Positions 13,601 to 26,500 of a stretch of 64,000 nt of DNA are shown here, one piece after another. A model generated the notes under the pieces. It was given only the letters and a program-made list of their open reading frames with translations, did not search any database and was not told the DNA's origin. This stretch comes from Halichondria panicea. Taxonomy: Eukaryota; Porifera; Demospongiae; Suberitida; Halichondriidae. Position numbers and translations under genes: made by a program. How positions within the stretch are numbered: the stretch's first letter is position 1; the number at the start of each line of letters is the position of its first letter. The stretch spans positions 4,269,803 to 4,333,802 of the forward strand of contig NC_087380.1 in assembly GCF_963675165.1 (NCBI RefSeq), written 5' to 3'.

Positions 13601-13898
13601 TGAGTCGACTGGAGAGCCTAGTGACGTTGCTACGGTATGCAGTTTCCTGTAGATGCAACGTATTTCCAGCAGAGGAAAGCAAGGAGTTAAGAGATTGATG
13701 GAACTCCTCTACACAGTCGTAACATGAGAACAAGTCAGCAAAGGCTTCAAAAAACCACGTAGGATTGTCTTTGTCATCACGATCCCTGGTTAAAAACTCT
13801 TGAATGTGTTTATCAGAGAACCCCGGCTCAGAGCACCACAGGCAATTTATCACTATGACGTCCTCGGCCTGGTCCTGTGGAATGTACATACATAGCAC
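1626..13898 (-). CDS. SETX: Senataxin-like SF1B RNA/DNA helicase (3' end missing)
   Basis: Senataxin resolves R-loops and acts in transcription termination and DNA repair in the nucleus. Exons in coding order: 13341-13898, 12907-13045, 7555-11678, 6725-7189, 6405-6563, 5772-5946, 5487-5606, 4923-4959, 4767-4857, 4336-4428, 4053-4174, 3763-3808, 3296-3473, 3068-3167, 2832-2918, 2256-2399, 2067-2115, 1626-1696; about 2,250 residues. The first two exons match the senataxin N-terminal domain (VPLLELLSYPRLLL, LLVHPDES then VRRW). The 4.1-kb exon is a low-complexity linker. Helicase motifs follow in order: Walker A GPPGTGKT, Ia CAPSNAAVDE, II IVDEAS, III GDPLQLP, QYRMLPEICCFPS, ITPYRAQ, and VDGFQ joined to GREKD. 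The acceptor of exon 4336-4428 is uncertain: the first AG (exon to 4435) meets a stop in the expected phase. The start could be M at 13898 or 13889. The C-terminal motif VI exon was not found. Confidence 0.93.
4530..4728. mobile_element. CCGTATAGCG-type palindromic MITE
   Basis: It starts CCGTATAGCGTGAAATTTTC and ends with the reverse complement GAAAATTTCGCGCTATACGG, flanked by TA on both sides. Inner CACGAA/TTCGTGG blocks are also inverted. There is no open frame. It sits in a senataxin intron. The same family is scattered through the window. Confidence 0.85.
6131..6334. repeat. Minisatellite, 4 x 50 bp
   Basis: Four head-to-tail copies of a 50-bp unit beginning TATAAAAGCACTGCCTACTT and ending GCTGGTAGAC start at 6131, 6181, 6231 and 6281. 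The first three are identical; the last has a 4-base GCAT insertion. It is intronic in senataxin. Identity this high implies recent expansion or homogenisation. Confidence 0.95.
7252..7433. mobile_element. CCGTATAG-type MITE, degraded
   Basis: The left end is CCGTATAGAGGGTAGTTTTC and the right end GAAAATTACCCGCTATGATA, with repeated CCACGAATATTT blocks inside. It is intronic in senataxin. The right terminus has drifted from the family consensus. Confidence 0.75.
8612..8761 (-). repeat. In-frame 75-bp tandem duplication in the senataxin linker
   Basis: Two adjacent 75-bp copies (8612-8686 and 8687-8761) encode two near-identical 25-residue blocks, each of the form FAGDT(I/V)VSKEKSIR(M/R)STLSLPAERK. 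The copies differ at only a few bases, so the duplication is young. It lies in the disordered linker, where length change is tolerated. Confidence 0.9.
11747..11774. other. Near-perfect 28-bp palindrome upstream of the tRNA
   Basis: The sequence AGGAGTGCATGAATATTCATGTACTCCT is its own reverse complement apart from one base pair. It ends 45 bases before the tRNA-Cys gene, inside senataxin intron 2. Its role is unknown; it could be a chance AT-rich palindrome or a remnant of a small foldback. Confidence 0.6.
11820..11891 (+). tRNA. tRNA-Cys(GCA)
   Basis: This is a 72-nt cloverleaf without an intron. The D arm contains TAGCTCAGTGGTAGAGCA, the anticodon loop is CTGCAGA (anticodon GCA) and the T arm is CCCTGGTTCAAATCCGGG; the discriminator base is T. 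The sequence is very close to the conserved animal tRNA-Cys. The acceptor stem has one A-C mismatch at pair 4-69. A run of T follows directly (TGCTTTTTTTTT), as expected for a Pol III terminator. The gene lies antisense within senataxin intron 2. Confidence 0.95.
12232..12302 (+). pseudogene. tRNA-Cys-derived pseudogene
   Basis: The 5' half copies the tRNA at 11820 (GTATAGCTCAGTGATAGAGC, then CATTTGACTACAGATCAAGAG), but the anticodon reads ACA rather than GCA, the T-stem no longer pairs (CTCTGGTTCAAATCTATGA), and the 3' acceptor strand does not match the 5' strand. It looks like a local duplicate that decayed, or a tRNA-derived repeat head. Confidence 0.75.
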
Positions 13899-14541
13899 AA
13901 CAAAGTGGACGATTGGCTAGAGCTAGCTAGCCAAGCTAGATCAGTGTGATCTAAATGTGACCAAGTTGGAACTGTATGATATGAAATTTGATCATAAACA
14001 GCAGCTCATGGGACTACAATAATTATACTATACAGACCTATAATTATGACTAGGTCTACATAAATTTATATAGACTACATCATCTAGTCTATGGTCTAAA
14101 ACACATAGCTATTATAGTCTACACTACATCAGTGTAGACCAATCAGCTACAACCTACCATGAATACAGGATCTAGATCTATGAACAATTTAGAGCTAGAA
14201 AGGCCTTTGTCCTGATGTTTTATAAAACTTCAAACCCCTCTACTAATGGGTTTAGCCGCCCCACCCCCACAGGCACCCACGTGGCCTACAATGTAGGGTA
14301 CATGCATGTTTTCCCACTCCCATCACATCACTGGCATGCATGCTCCAGTATTTTTTGAGAGAGAGAGAGAGAGAGAGTAGAGAGCTAGAGAGAGGGAGAA
14401 TATGTGTGTCGTTATAAGCCTTATAATAAGGGTAGGGTAGAGTGAAAAGATAATCATTATGACTGACTAGATCCATACAGAAATGAAGGCGAAATAAATT
14501 ATATACGTAGATGCCGTTACTTTGCATATAGTTAATTATGA
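13899..14541. promoter_or_regulatory. Intergenic spacer with the presumed senataxin promoter
   Basis: About 640 bases separate the senataxin start from the stop codon of the eyes-shut-like gene on the same strand. The stretch contains AGCTAGCTAG runs, several small palindromes around 14080-14150 (for example TGTAGAC/GTCTACA pairs) and a GA microsatellite near 14358-14378. No coding exon is seen. The promoter assignment rests on position only. Confidence 0.4.
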
Positions 14542-17500
14542 CTAGCTATTGCAAGGAGTGACTAGTTGTCCTTGTAATGTAGCGTCTAATTGTACTGGTA
14601 GTAGATTTGATAGTGTCCCAATGGAGAATGCTGAGAGACAGCCCTCAAAATTTCCACTTCTTTCAAGGCCTCTGTTTCCTGTGAAGAGAAAAAATTTGAT
14701 CAAGCGCTAAGATTGTTTCTAGTGAAATGCTTCAGGAAAATTCAAAAGGCTAGCTTCAACAAGTGTTCAATTGTGAGATTATAGCTACATGATTGGACTG
14801 TAAATTGATTGCGTTTTGAATTTGTAAGTCACGTACCTAGGTAAATGACGAATCTGTCATCAGTGTAGAGATTTAGTAGCGAGAAGCGAGAGTTGTCATC
14901 TCCAGTGGTGTCTGCCTGCCCACTCACTAAGAGACGTCCCTGGTTATTACTGCGATCCATGTACACAGTATACGTACTGCCAGACTGGAGACGTTCAGTA
15001 GAGCGAACACTGATAGGAGTCCCTCTTCCCAACTCAAACCTGCAGTCATGACAATAATTATGAATAGCACTACTGTTTAATAGCAGTGTTCTGCACGTTG
15101 CCGGCAAAGGTAATATTTCACATGCATGAATTACTCTAGTCAGGACTGAATCTTACCGATAGTAAAGGTATTGATCTTGAAGCTCTAGCAGAATATAGTC
15201 ACCTGGTATGTCCTGCAAATGAACGTATATTATAGAACGTTTGTAAGCTATTAATGGAAGTCCTGAACGGTGGTTATTGTCAATCATTACAACTACTGTG
15301 TATATAAACGTAAGCCTAAGGCATTCCGATACTTACTCGTGCTCCCATAAAGAAGATGAGACCATCACCAGAGGTAGATGACATAGTAATGTTGAGTTGT
15401 ACCGCAGTTGTCACAAGAAACCTACAAAAACAATTATGGTTATAGTGAGAGCGATAATGCGCACTGGAACTTACGATTGAACAACACCAGCAGAAAGACT
15501 GTCAATTCCATACTCCAAGTATCCAGTAGCAGATACAAACGCATTATCAAACGATTGCCTTTCTGTGCAGTAGACTCCACCATATGGTAGCGAACAGGCA
15601 CAAGTTGGCACTAAACTCCCATTGGAAGCACTTTGAATTGAGCAGACACCATTGTTCTGACAAGGATCACTTGATAGACAAACCCTAGTCTCACAGAACC
15701 TTCCTGAATATTCTGAGGGGCACTCACACGCAAAGCTATCAGCTATATTCATACACACACCACCATTCTGGCATTGAGAGGTCTCGCAAGGTGTTAGTCC
15801 TGGACATTCACCAACATCAGCACCAGCAATTGCATCCAGCAGCAGATCAGTAGGTGTGTTATCCTCTCGTGTACTGAGCTGTCTAACACAACCATTCAAC
15901 GCTGTGCGAATATTTAGCTCAGATGGTAGACCAGTAAAGTATGGAGTTCCACCAATGAACAGACTTGTGTCAAGCTGCAGGCCAGAGAATGTGTTTTGAG
16001 AAGTTCCTTCAACAGGAGCATCACTGTCAACTGTTAGTACTCCTCTTCTCCCTTCACGCAATACTCGTACACTGTGCCATTGTTCTAGTGAGATGGAAGT
16101 ACTGCTAACAATGGTGGTTGGTCCTTGTCCGAAATCAAACCAGAGTTCAACAAAGCCATTCCTAAGCACTAGAGCTATGTAGTCAATACCAGACGCCTGA
16201 CCATTGTACAGGAGCAAGCCATCTGGAGAGTACGGTCTGATTTCAATATAAATGCTTGTCACAGCAAAAGCATTGATGATGGTAGGATACGAAAGGTAAC
16301 TAGTTTGTCCGTTGAGATTTGGAACCATAACGTCATTTGCTGTAGGAATAATTATTTTGACATGTTTAATGGATCCTGCACATAGTCTAATTATAATTAT
16401 GGTACACATTTTGAGTTTTCTTACCGGTGTCACAGATGTCTCCGGTAAATTCCAATGGGCACACACACCTAAAGGTCAACACCTGATTCAAACATGTTCC
16501 ACTATTGGTACATGGGTTGACAGAGCACATATCGGTAGTACATTCTGTAACTGCTCTACCGGCAATGGCAAAGTCCAACAGGTTCAATCGCTGATTGTCA
16601 ACCTAAACATAAGAAATGAAGATACATGGTACATGAGAATGCATGGTAGTTTCTTAGCAACCAAAGTTTGGGTGAGGAAATATTTTGAGACAAGAAGGGT
16701 AATGGTATTTTTGAGGTGAGCTAATTAATCTTGGCAGGCACCCTGTTACTAAATTAGATACGGCCCTAAAGTGCACTTGATATACTGTGTGCATGCATAC
16801 AGTGTATAGTATTATGTTATGAAACTGCAAACAGCGGAGTATATACAGCATGTTGAGATGCATTAAATGTTGGCTTGTGTCCCCATACCTTCAATGACTC
16901 AACACATCCTTGATAACCTATCTCAGTACCCACATGAGGAGACAACACACTGGTATCCAGTACCCCACCGAGACGGATATTACCAAAGACAGGAAGCTGC
17001 TGCAAAGAACCCGGAGACGATCCAGTAATAACATCTCCATTATCAACTCTTAGTGATCCTGAGATTCCATCTCGTCTTGCATAGACAGTGTGCCAGCTAT
17101 TGAGGGCTAGAACTGGACTAGTTATTAGGGCTACTCCCGAGCCAAGATCGTAACGAAACTGGACACGACTGTTAATAAGAGTTAAAGAGAGGAAGTCTCG
17201 TTGTTGTGTGTGGTCTCCAAAGTATAATAGAAGTCCATGAGGTGAGGAGGGGTTAAAAGTGATCTGAATAGATGTCAGGCTGGCGTCAACAAAGGTGACA
17301 GGGTACTCAATATACGATGACACATTGAACGAAGGGATTGCTATTGACAGGTCTGCAATGGAAACGAAAGAAATGTATCAAAAAGATGCTATGGCACTAA
17401 AAATAAATGTCTACTATTAACTGTAATGTAGCTCACCTTGATCACATAAGTTTCCTCCTCTACCCAGTGGACATATACAGGCAAAACTGAGTCCATCATT

Positions 17501-20500
17501 GCTAGATTGACAAGTGGACCCATCCGCACACAAGGTAGTCCCAGTTTCACAAGGATCTGACATTGAACCACATAGGAGGCCAGTGAACCCAACCGGACAA
17601 TTACATACAAAGCTTGGACCAAATGGCACACACTCCCCACCATTCGAGCATGGATTGCCAGCACATGTGCTCACATTTGATTCTGTTACTCCGAATCCAA
17701 AGTCTGCATCGATAATTAGGTCTAACATTCTGCCATTAATCTCAAAGTGGCTGACACTTCCATAAAAACCTTCTGATGTGCCAGTGAGTGAAGAGATTTG
17801 GACATGACTTGAGTAGCCACCTACAAACAAATTACTGCGTACATCAAGCACTGTGAATGGAGAATTAGCTATTAGAATACTGGCATCCTGCCCATCGACT
17901 GAAAGAGTGGCATTCACTCCTGTAAGAGTAATCATAACGAAGTACCAAGCATTTAGATCAAGCGTAACACTGCTTTTAAGAGCATTGGTTCTGGATGCAA
18001 TTGCATATGAGAGCTGTAAGTAACTATCAATCATTGAGAGCGATAAATAATCTCCAAAATCTAAATCTGAACGACTTGTGAACAAAACGAGCCCGTTCTC
18101 AGATGTGGGATAGAGACGTAGACGAATGGTTAACTGAGGGAACAGCTCTTCTGGTGTGAGAGACGGATAAGCAATATACGAGTTTCCACTGAACTCCGGG
18201 ACAGTGATTTGAACATCTGCAAAGTATTGATTAAATTACAGCACAATCAAGCATTACAGCACACAATGAAATAGCTATAATTATGCATGCTCATTGAAGA
18301 ATACGAAATATACTGATGTGTAAAACCCTACCTTGGTCACAAGTCCTGCCTCCTGTTTCAAGTGGGCACAGACAACTAAACGTGACACCTTCCTGGCTAC
18401 ACAGTCCTCCATTGCAAGGATTAGGGATGCATAGCGGAATAAGAGTCTCACAGAACTCTCCTGTGTATCCAGACTGACATGAGCACATGAATCCTGGTGA
18501 AACTGTCATGTTGACACACGTGGCTCCATTCTGACACATGACATACGAGCACACTGGCTCTGAGCACTGAGAGATGGTGACTCCAGAGAGAGCGTTATTC
18601 ACGATGTCCACACGCATTCTTTGTATTTGGAAATCACGAATGCATCCACTAAAACCGACTGTCTGTAGCGAAGCTTCTTGGACAGACTGCGAGAAAAAAG
18701 GCACCCCTCCAACATGTAGAGGCGTAAGAGCATCAAACGAAATATCCTGTGCTACCAACATGTCAACAGTGTCATCAACCATCAAGTATACATCACTTCC
18801 AACTCTAGACACACTCACTGTGTGCCAAACATCATTATCCACTCTGATACTACTTGTTAAAACAATCATTTGCGAATTGAGTGAAAGACGAAGTGAAGGA
18901 AATCCATTGGCAATAACGAGAGATAAGTAGTCTGATGTTGAACCAATTGCGTATAGGAGGAGACCTTCAGACTGGTTGGTGAGAATCGTCACGTCAACAG
19001 AAAGATCAAGATTAAAGCCGTCAGGAATAGAATGGCGCAGGTATGATTGGCCATTGAATGATGGTACCAGGACATTTACTTCTGCAAATCAAAATGTAAA
19101 TTTTACCATTAACACAATTTATGAAAGTCAAGCTAATGTGGAGTGTGTTAGGGCCAGGCCAAGACTAATTAACTATGGTAAACCATAGACTTGCATGACC
19201 CACCCACGCTACCATACACATAAGGTATGTATTGCTCTATTATCTATGGGTAAACTGACCCTTTGAAAGAGAAGGAGAAAGGTTGGCTAAGAAGGGTACA
19301 AACTTAACAGTAGAATGTTTTACACATTGAGATTCTACATAAACCATGTACCGGTTATAATCATGCGCGGTGTATAGTAGCGTGGGTGGGTCATGTAAGT
19401 CTACAGTAACTATTTATATAAAATGGCTTACCTTGATTGCAATCAGCTCCAATGTATTGGAGGTTACATTCACACTTGTAACCTTGCATAGCAGTAGGTT
19501 CCTCCATACACACCCCATTGTCCGAACAAGCTGTACTAGTACAAGCACCCATCATGCATTCTGCAATACCCACTCCATTCACGAAATTATTTTGGAATGG
19601 CTGACTGTTAATCAAGAGACGATCTATACAACCAACGAGACCAGGGATCAATTGAATTTCCAATGGGACGGATGAGTCTCCAAAACCGCCCACATACAAA
19701 ACAGAGCTATCATTGAACCGGCTAGGTATGGGCATAGAGTAGCTGACTCGGTTGTCAATAGATAAAGAAAGAGAATCCGCTGCAACTATGTTGATGGAAT
19801 GCCACTGAGCATCAGCTACGTAGTACAGAGGTGCAGTGACAGTTATTGTACCACTGGTTCCAACTCTATAGTCCAGTGCTAGATTTCCAGACTCGGTTAC
19901 TCTGAGGGTGATGTAGGAGTCATTCTCGCCAGGAACAAAGACAACTAGAGCATCGTGTGTAGTCGTGCGTAATGACAGGGAAATGGAAAGAATTGCCACA
20001 TTGGGAAAGTTGGTGGAGAAGAATGACTGTCCAGAAAATGCTGGTACAACAATATCTGTATGGAATAAATACATGATCAAATTGTGCACTCAATAGATAT
20101 ACAGCTTACGCAGTATATGAATAACACTAGATCTAACCCCAAAAGGGGTGGGCCCAAAACATGTAAACAAGTTTCCCTGTACACAAACATTACCTTGATC
20201 GCAATTCTGTCCTTGAAATCCTACTGGGCAGTTGCAAGTATAACCAAACTCAGAGGAGGCGTCAACATTACAAACACCATTGTTCAAACAAGGCACAAAA
20301 AAGCAAGGCGTAATGATTGTTTCACAGTTTATGCCAGTGAATCCATCAGCACATGTGCACTGGAACGTAGAATTAACTGTTTCCCTTGTTAAACTGCTGC
20401 TAGGTGAAGGCAATATAATTGTACAGGTGGCTCCATTCAAACAAGGGCTGTATGCCATGCAAGCATCGATAACTTCACAATCGGTACTAGTATAAGGTGA

Positions 20501-23500
20501 AGAACAATTGCATCTATAGCTCTCATCGAACTCTCCAAAAATACATACACCATTGTTAAGGCAAGGTTCCTCAACACAGGGGTCAAACACTGCACAACGA
20601 TCTCCAGTAAAAGGACCGATGCAGGAACACTCAAAAGAAGGGAATCCATCAGTTACAAGCGGTGTACATACGCCATTGTTTTCACATGGCATTTCAGAAG
20701 CACACACATCAATTTCCATTTCACAAAAGTTTCCAGTGTATAGTGGACTGCAGCTGCAACTGAAGTTGTTCAGACGATCAATACAAGTAGCATTATTCAT
20801 GCATGGAGCTCCAATACAGTCATCAATCATCTGATCACAGAACAATCCCATGTATCCCATCTCACATTGGCACGTGAAATTAGCCACTCCATCCACACAC
20901 TGGCCATTGTTACAGTTGATTTCAACACAGTCGTCAATATTCACTCCACAGAACTCTCCGGTGAATCCAGCTTGACAGTTGCAGACAAATGAGTTAATTA
21001 GATCTTGGCAGATTCCATCGTTTAGACAAGTGATGTTAGTACACTCATTGATATCAATCTCACAGTAATCACCAGTGAAGCCTGAATTACAGGAACAAAG
21101 GAACGAGGCTACTTCATCAATACAAATGCCATTGTTACAGTCAACACCCACACAATCATCTATGTCGGTTTCACAAAATGTCCCGATGTAGCCATTTGAG
21201 CAGGTACATTCGAACGCATTCACTTGATCAAAGCACGTGCCTCCATTGAGACAAGCAATACCTTCGCATTCGTCAATATTGATTTCACAGAAACGACCTT
21301 CAAAACCATCGACACAAGAACACGTGAAGTTGTTCAGACGATCGTTACAAGTAGCATTATTCATGCATGGGGCTCCAATACAGTCATCGATCATCTGATC
21401 ACAGAACAATCCCATGTATCCCATCTCACATTGGCATGTGAAATTAGCCACTCCATCCACACACTGGCCATTATTACAGTTGATTCCAACACAGTCGTCG
21501 ATATTCACTCCACAGAACTCTCCGGTGAATCCAATTGAACAGTTGCATAGGAATGAGTTAATTTGATCTTGGCATACTCCATCGTTTAGACAAGTGATGT
21601 TAGCACACTCGTTGATATCAATGTCACAGAAATCACCAGTGAAGCCAGGGCTACAGGAACAAATGAAAGAGGCCACTTCATCAATGCAAGTGCCATTGTT
21701 ACAGTCAACACCCACACAATCATCTATGTCGGTTTCACAAAATGTCCCAGTGTAACCATTTGAGCAGGCACATTCGAACGCATTCACTTGATCAAAGCAC
21801 GTGCCCCCATTGAGACAATCAATACCTTCGCATTCGTCAATATTGATTTCACAGAAACGACCTTCAAAACCATCGACACAAGAACACGTGAAGTTGTTCA
21901 GACGATCGTTACAAGTAGCATTATTCATGCATGGGGCTCCAATACAGTCATCGATCATCTGATCACAGAACAATCCCATGTATCCCATCTCACATTGGCA
22001 TGTGAAATTAGCCACTTCATCTACACACTGGCCATTATTACAGTTGATTCCAACACAGTCGTCGATATTCACTCCACAGAACTCTCCGGTGAATCCAATT
22101 GAACAGTTGCATAGGAATGAGTTAATTTGATCTTGGCATACTCCATCGTTTAGACAAGTGATGTTAGCACACTCGTTGATATCGATGTCACAGAAATCAC
22201 CAGTGAAGCCAGGGCTACAGGAACAAATGAAAGAGGCAACTTCATCAATGCAAGTGCCATTGTTACAGTCAACACCCACACAATCATCTATGTTGGTTTC
22301 ACAAAATCTCCCGGTGTAGCCATTTGAGCAGGCACATTCGAACGCATTCACTTGGTCAAAGCACGTGCCCCCATTGAGACAAGCAATACCTTCGCATTCG
22401 TCAATATTGATTTCACAGAAACGACCTTCAAAACCATCGACACAAGAACACGTGAAGTTGTTCAGACGATCGTTACAAGTAGCATTATTCATGCATGGAG
22501 CTCCAATACAGTCATCGATCATCTGATCACAGAACAATCCCATGTATCCCATCTCACATTGGCACGTGAAATTAGCCACTCCATCCACACACTGGCCATT
22601 ATTACAGTTGATTCCAACACAGTCGTCAATATTCACTCCACAGAACTCTCCGGTGAATCCAATTGAACAGTTGCATAGGAATGAGTTAATTTGATCTTGG
22701 CAGACTCCATCGTTTAGACAAGTGATGTTAGCACACTCGTTGATATCAATGTCACAGAAATCACCAGTGAAGCCAGGGCTACAGGAACAAATGAAAGAGG
22801 CCACTTCATCAATGCAAGTGCCATTGTTACAGTCAACACCCACACAATCATCTATGTCGGTTTCACAAAATGTCCCAGTGTAACCATTTGAGCAGGCACA
22901 TTCGAACGCATTCACTTGATCAAAGCACGTGCCCCCATTGAGACAATCAATACCTTCGCATTCGTCAATATTGATTTCACAGAAACGACCTTCAAAACCA
23001 TCGACACAAGAACACGTGAAGTTGTTCAGACGATCGTTACAAGTAGCATTATTCATGCATGGGGCTCCAATACAGTCATCGATCATCTGATCACAGAACA
23101 ATCCCATGTATCCCATCTCACATTGGCATGTGAAATTAGCCACTTCATCTACACACTGGCCATTATTACAGTTGATTCCAACACAGTCGTCGATATTCAC
23201 TCCACAGAACTCTCCGGTGAATCCAATTGAACAGTTGCATAGGAATGAGTTAATTTGATCTTGGCATACTCCATCGTTTAGACAAGTGATGTTAGCACAC
23301 TCGTTAATATCAATGTCACAGAAATCACCAGTGAAGCCAGGGCTACAGAAACAAATGAAAGAGGCCACTTCATCAATGCAAGTGCCATTGTTACAGTCAA
23401 CACCCACACAATCATCTATGTTGGTTTCACAAAATGTCCCAGTGTAGCCATTTGAGCAGGCACATTCGAACGCATTCACTTGGTCAAAGCACGTGCCCCC

Positions 23501-26500
23501 ATTGAGACAATCAATACCTTCGCATTCGTCAGTATTGATTTCACAGAAACGACCTTCAAAACCATCGACACAAGAACACGTGAAGTTGTTCAGACGATCG
23601 TTACAAGTAGCATTATTCATGCATGGGGCTCCAATACAGTCATCGATCATCTGATCACAGAACAATCCCATGTATCCCATCTCACATTGGCACGTGAAAT
23701 TAGCCACTTCATCTACACACTGGCCATTATTACAGTTGATTTCAACACAGTCGTCGATATTCACTCCACAGAACTCTCCGGTGAATCCAATTGGACAGTT
23801 GCAGACGAATGAGTTAATTAGATCTTGGCATACTCCATCGTTGAGACAAGTGATATTAGCGCACTCGTTGATATCAATGTCACAGAAATCACCAGTGAAG
23901 CCAGGACTACACACACAAAAGAATGAGGCCACTTCATCAATGCAAGTACCATTGTTACAGTCAACTCCCACACAGTCATCTATGTCGATTTGACATGCTT
24001 CTCCACTGAATCCTTCAGAGCAAATGCACATGTAGTCAGCCACCAAGTCACGACAGGTGCCTCCATTGAAGCAAGGACTATCTAAGCACTCATTTGTACC
24101 AAACTCACACACTTGACCTGTGAAACCTGGGGCACACTCGCACCTGAAATCGTTGCCAATGTCGATGCAGTTGCCTCCATTGAGGCAAATATCAAAACTA
24201 CAATCATCAAATTCATTGATTTCACAAAGATCACCAGCAAAACCAGGAGCACAGTTACAAATGAATGTCGCAATACCATCGTCACATGTTGCCCCATTTT
24301 GGCATTGATTAGGCTCACAGTCATTAATGTTCACAGCGCAATTGTCTCCAGTAAAACCAGCTGCACACTGACACTCAAACGTTTCAGATCCAGATGGACC
24401 ATTTATACAACTAGCATCATTTAAGCATGGTGAAGAAAAGCATGGGTTTAGATTAACATCACAAAGACGACCGGTGAAATCATTGCCGCAATTGCAAGTG
24501 AAGTTGAGAAAAGCATCCACACATAGACCACCATTCATACATGGATTCTCAAGGCATTCATTTGTTGGTAGATCACAAAGGACTCCAGTGAAGCCCGGAG
24601 AGCACTCACATCTGAAATCTGGTCCAAAGTCTACACAAGTGGCACCATTGAAGCAAAGAGAAGGATTACAGTCATCAAAGCTATTGAATTCACAGTTAAT
24701 CCCAGTGAAACCGTCAGAACACGAGCAAGAGAAACTACCAATGGAGTTATTACATGAGCCTCCATTTTGACAAGGGTTGCTATTGCATTCATTTATGTCA
24801 CCCTCACACATGATCCCCTCAAACCCAGGCAAGCATTCACACTCCACCATACCGATAGTCAAATTCTGAGTGCAAGTGGCATCATTCACGCAAGGTTGGG
24901 GGTCGCACAAATTGACATCAATCCCACAGTTCTTGCCATCATATCCTACTTCGCAATCACATCGATAGTCAGCAACTAGATCTACACAAGTTCCATTATT
25001 CATGCAAGGTGAAGGTAAGCAATCATTGACGTTTATTTGGCACTCTGTGCCGCTAAATCCATTAGGGCACATGCATTCATAGCCATCGATCAAATCAATA
25101 CATATTCCATCGTTTAGGCAGGGTAGTGAAGAGCATTCATCGATGTTGGTACTGCAATTTGTTCCTGTGAAACCACGCACACATTCACATCTATAATCAC
25201 GTGGCATACTGATGCACGTGCCATTGTTAAAGCAGGGTTCTCTCTGACAGAAGTCAATCTCCAATTCACATAAGAATCCAGTATAGCCGAATTCGCACTC
25301 ACACATAAAACCTCCGTCTGTCTCCACACATGTGGCATTGTTGAAGCAAGGATCACTGTCGCAAGCTCCTACTTCAACTTCACATAGCTGACCAGTAAAA
25401 GGTTCGAAACAAGTACAGCTGGCTCCATCGATACTATTGGTACACATACCATTATTCAAACAAGGGGAAGCATCACAGAAATCGATTTCAATGTCACAAA
25501 GTTCTCCAGTAAAAGCAAATGGGCACATACAGTTAAAATTGTTTGTTCCGTCAATGCAAACTGCAAGCCCGAAGCATGGTGCATCCTGACAATCATCGAT
25601 ATTGATCCCACATTGCACACCTGTGAAACCTGTAGCACACATACAATCAAAGCTTCCAATATTGTCGACACAAGTACCGTTGTTAGCACACGGCTCACCA
25701 ATACAGTCGGGAATATTGATATCACAAATTTCCCCAGTTAGACCGAGATCACAAATGCATGTAAAAGAGTCAACACCATCAACACATATTCCTTGATTAC
25801 TGCACGGATTTGGCTCACAATCATTGATGTTTGTTTCACAATTCATACCAGAAAACCCAGCTTTACACTCACAACTGTATGCCGCTACTAAGTCAGTACA
25901 AGTAGCGTTATTCTGGCAGGGAGATGGGACACAATCATCGATATTCATCTCACAGTCTCTCCCAGAGAAGCCTTCTCGACAGTTGCAAGAGTAAGAGTTC
26001 AATTCATCAACGCAGGTCGCTCCATTCAAGCACATATTTGGTTCACATTCGTTTATCTCTACATCACACGTGATTCCAGTTATTCCAGGTGGACACACAC
26101 ACTCATAGCTACTACTACCACTGTTGATACAAGTAGCATTGTTCTGACAGGGCTGCAAATCACAGGGTTGTAACTCAACGGTGCAGTTTCCACCAGTGAA
26201 ACGATCATGACAAACACATTCATAGTCAGTGTTAGATAAAAGCAAGCACGTACCGTTATTAGCACAGGGCTCAAGGAAACAAGGATGAGAAGTGCTGGGT
26301 ATGGAACAAAATTGGCCCATAAAAGTAGTTGTACACTCACATATGAATTCAGCAATGCCATCAATACACACCCCATCATTTTCACAATCAACAGAGGCAC
26401 AATCATCAATGTTTCGTTGGCAGATGTCACCGGTAAAACCATTTCGACAAAAACACCGCCTCTGCCCATTACTCTGCTCAACACATAAAGCATTGTTCTC

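Noticed and set aside
21224-23812. Five plus-strand frames of 104-110 codons with nearly the same sequence, spaced 564 bp
   Set aside because: They are antisense shadows of the tandem EGF repeats; their regular spacing comes from the repeat itself.
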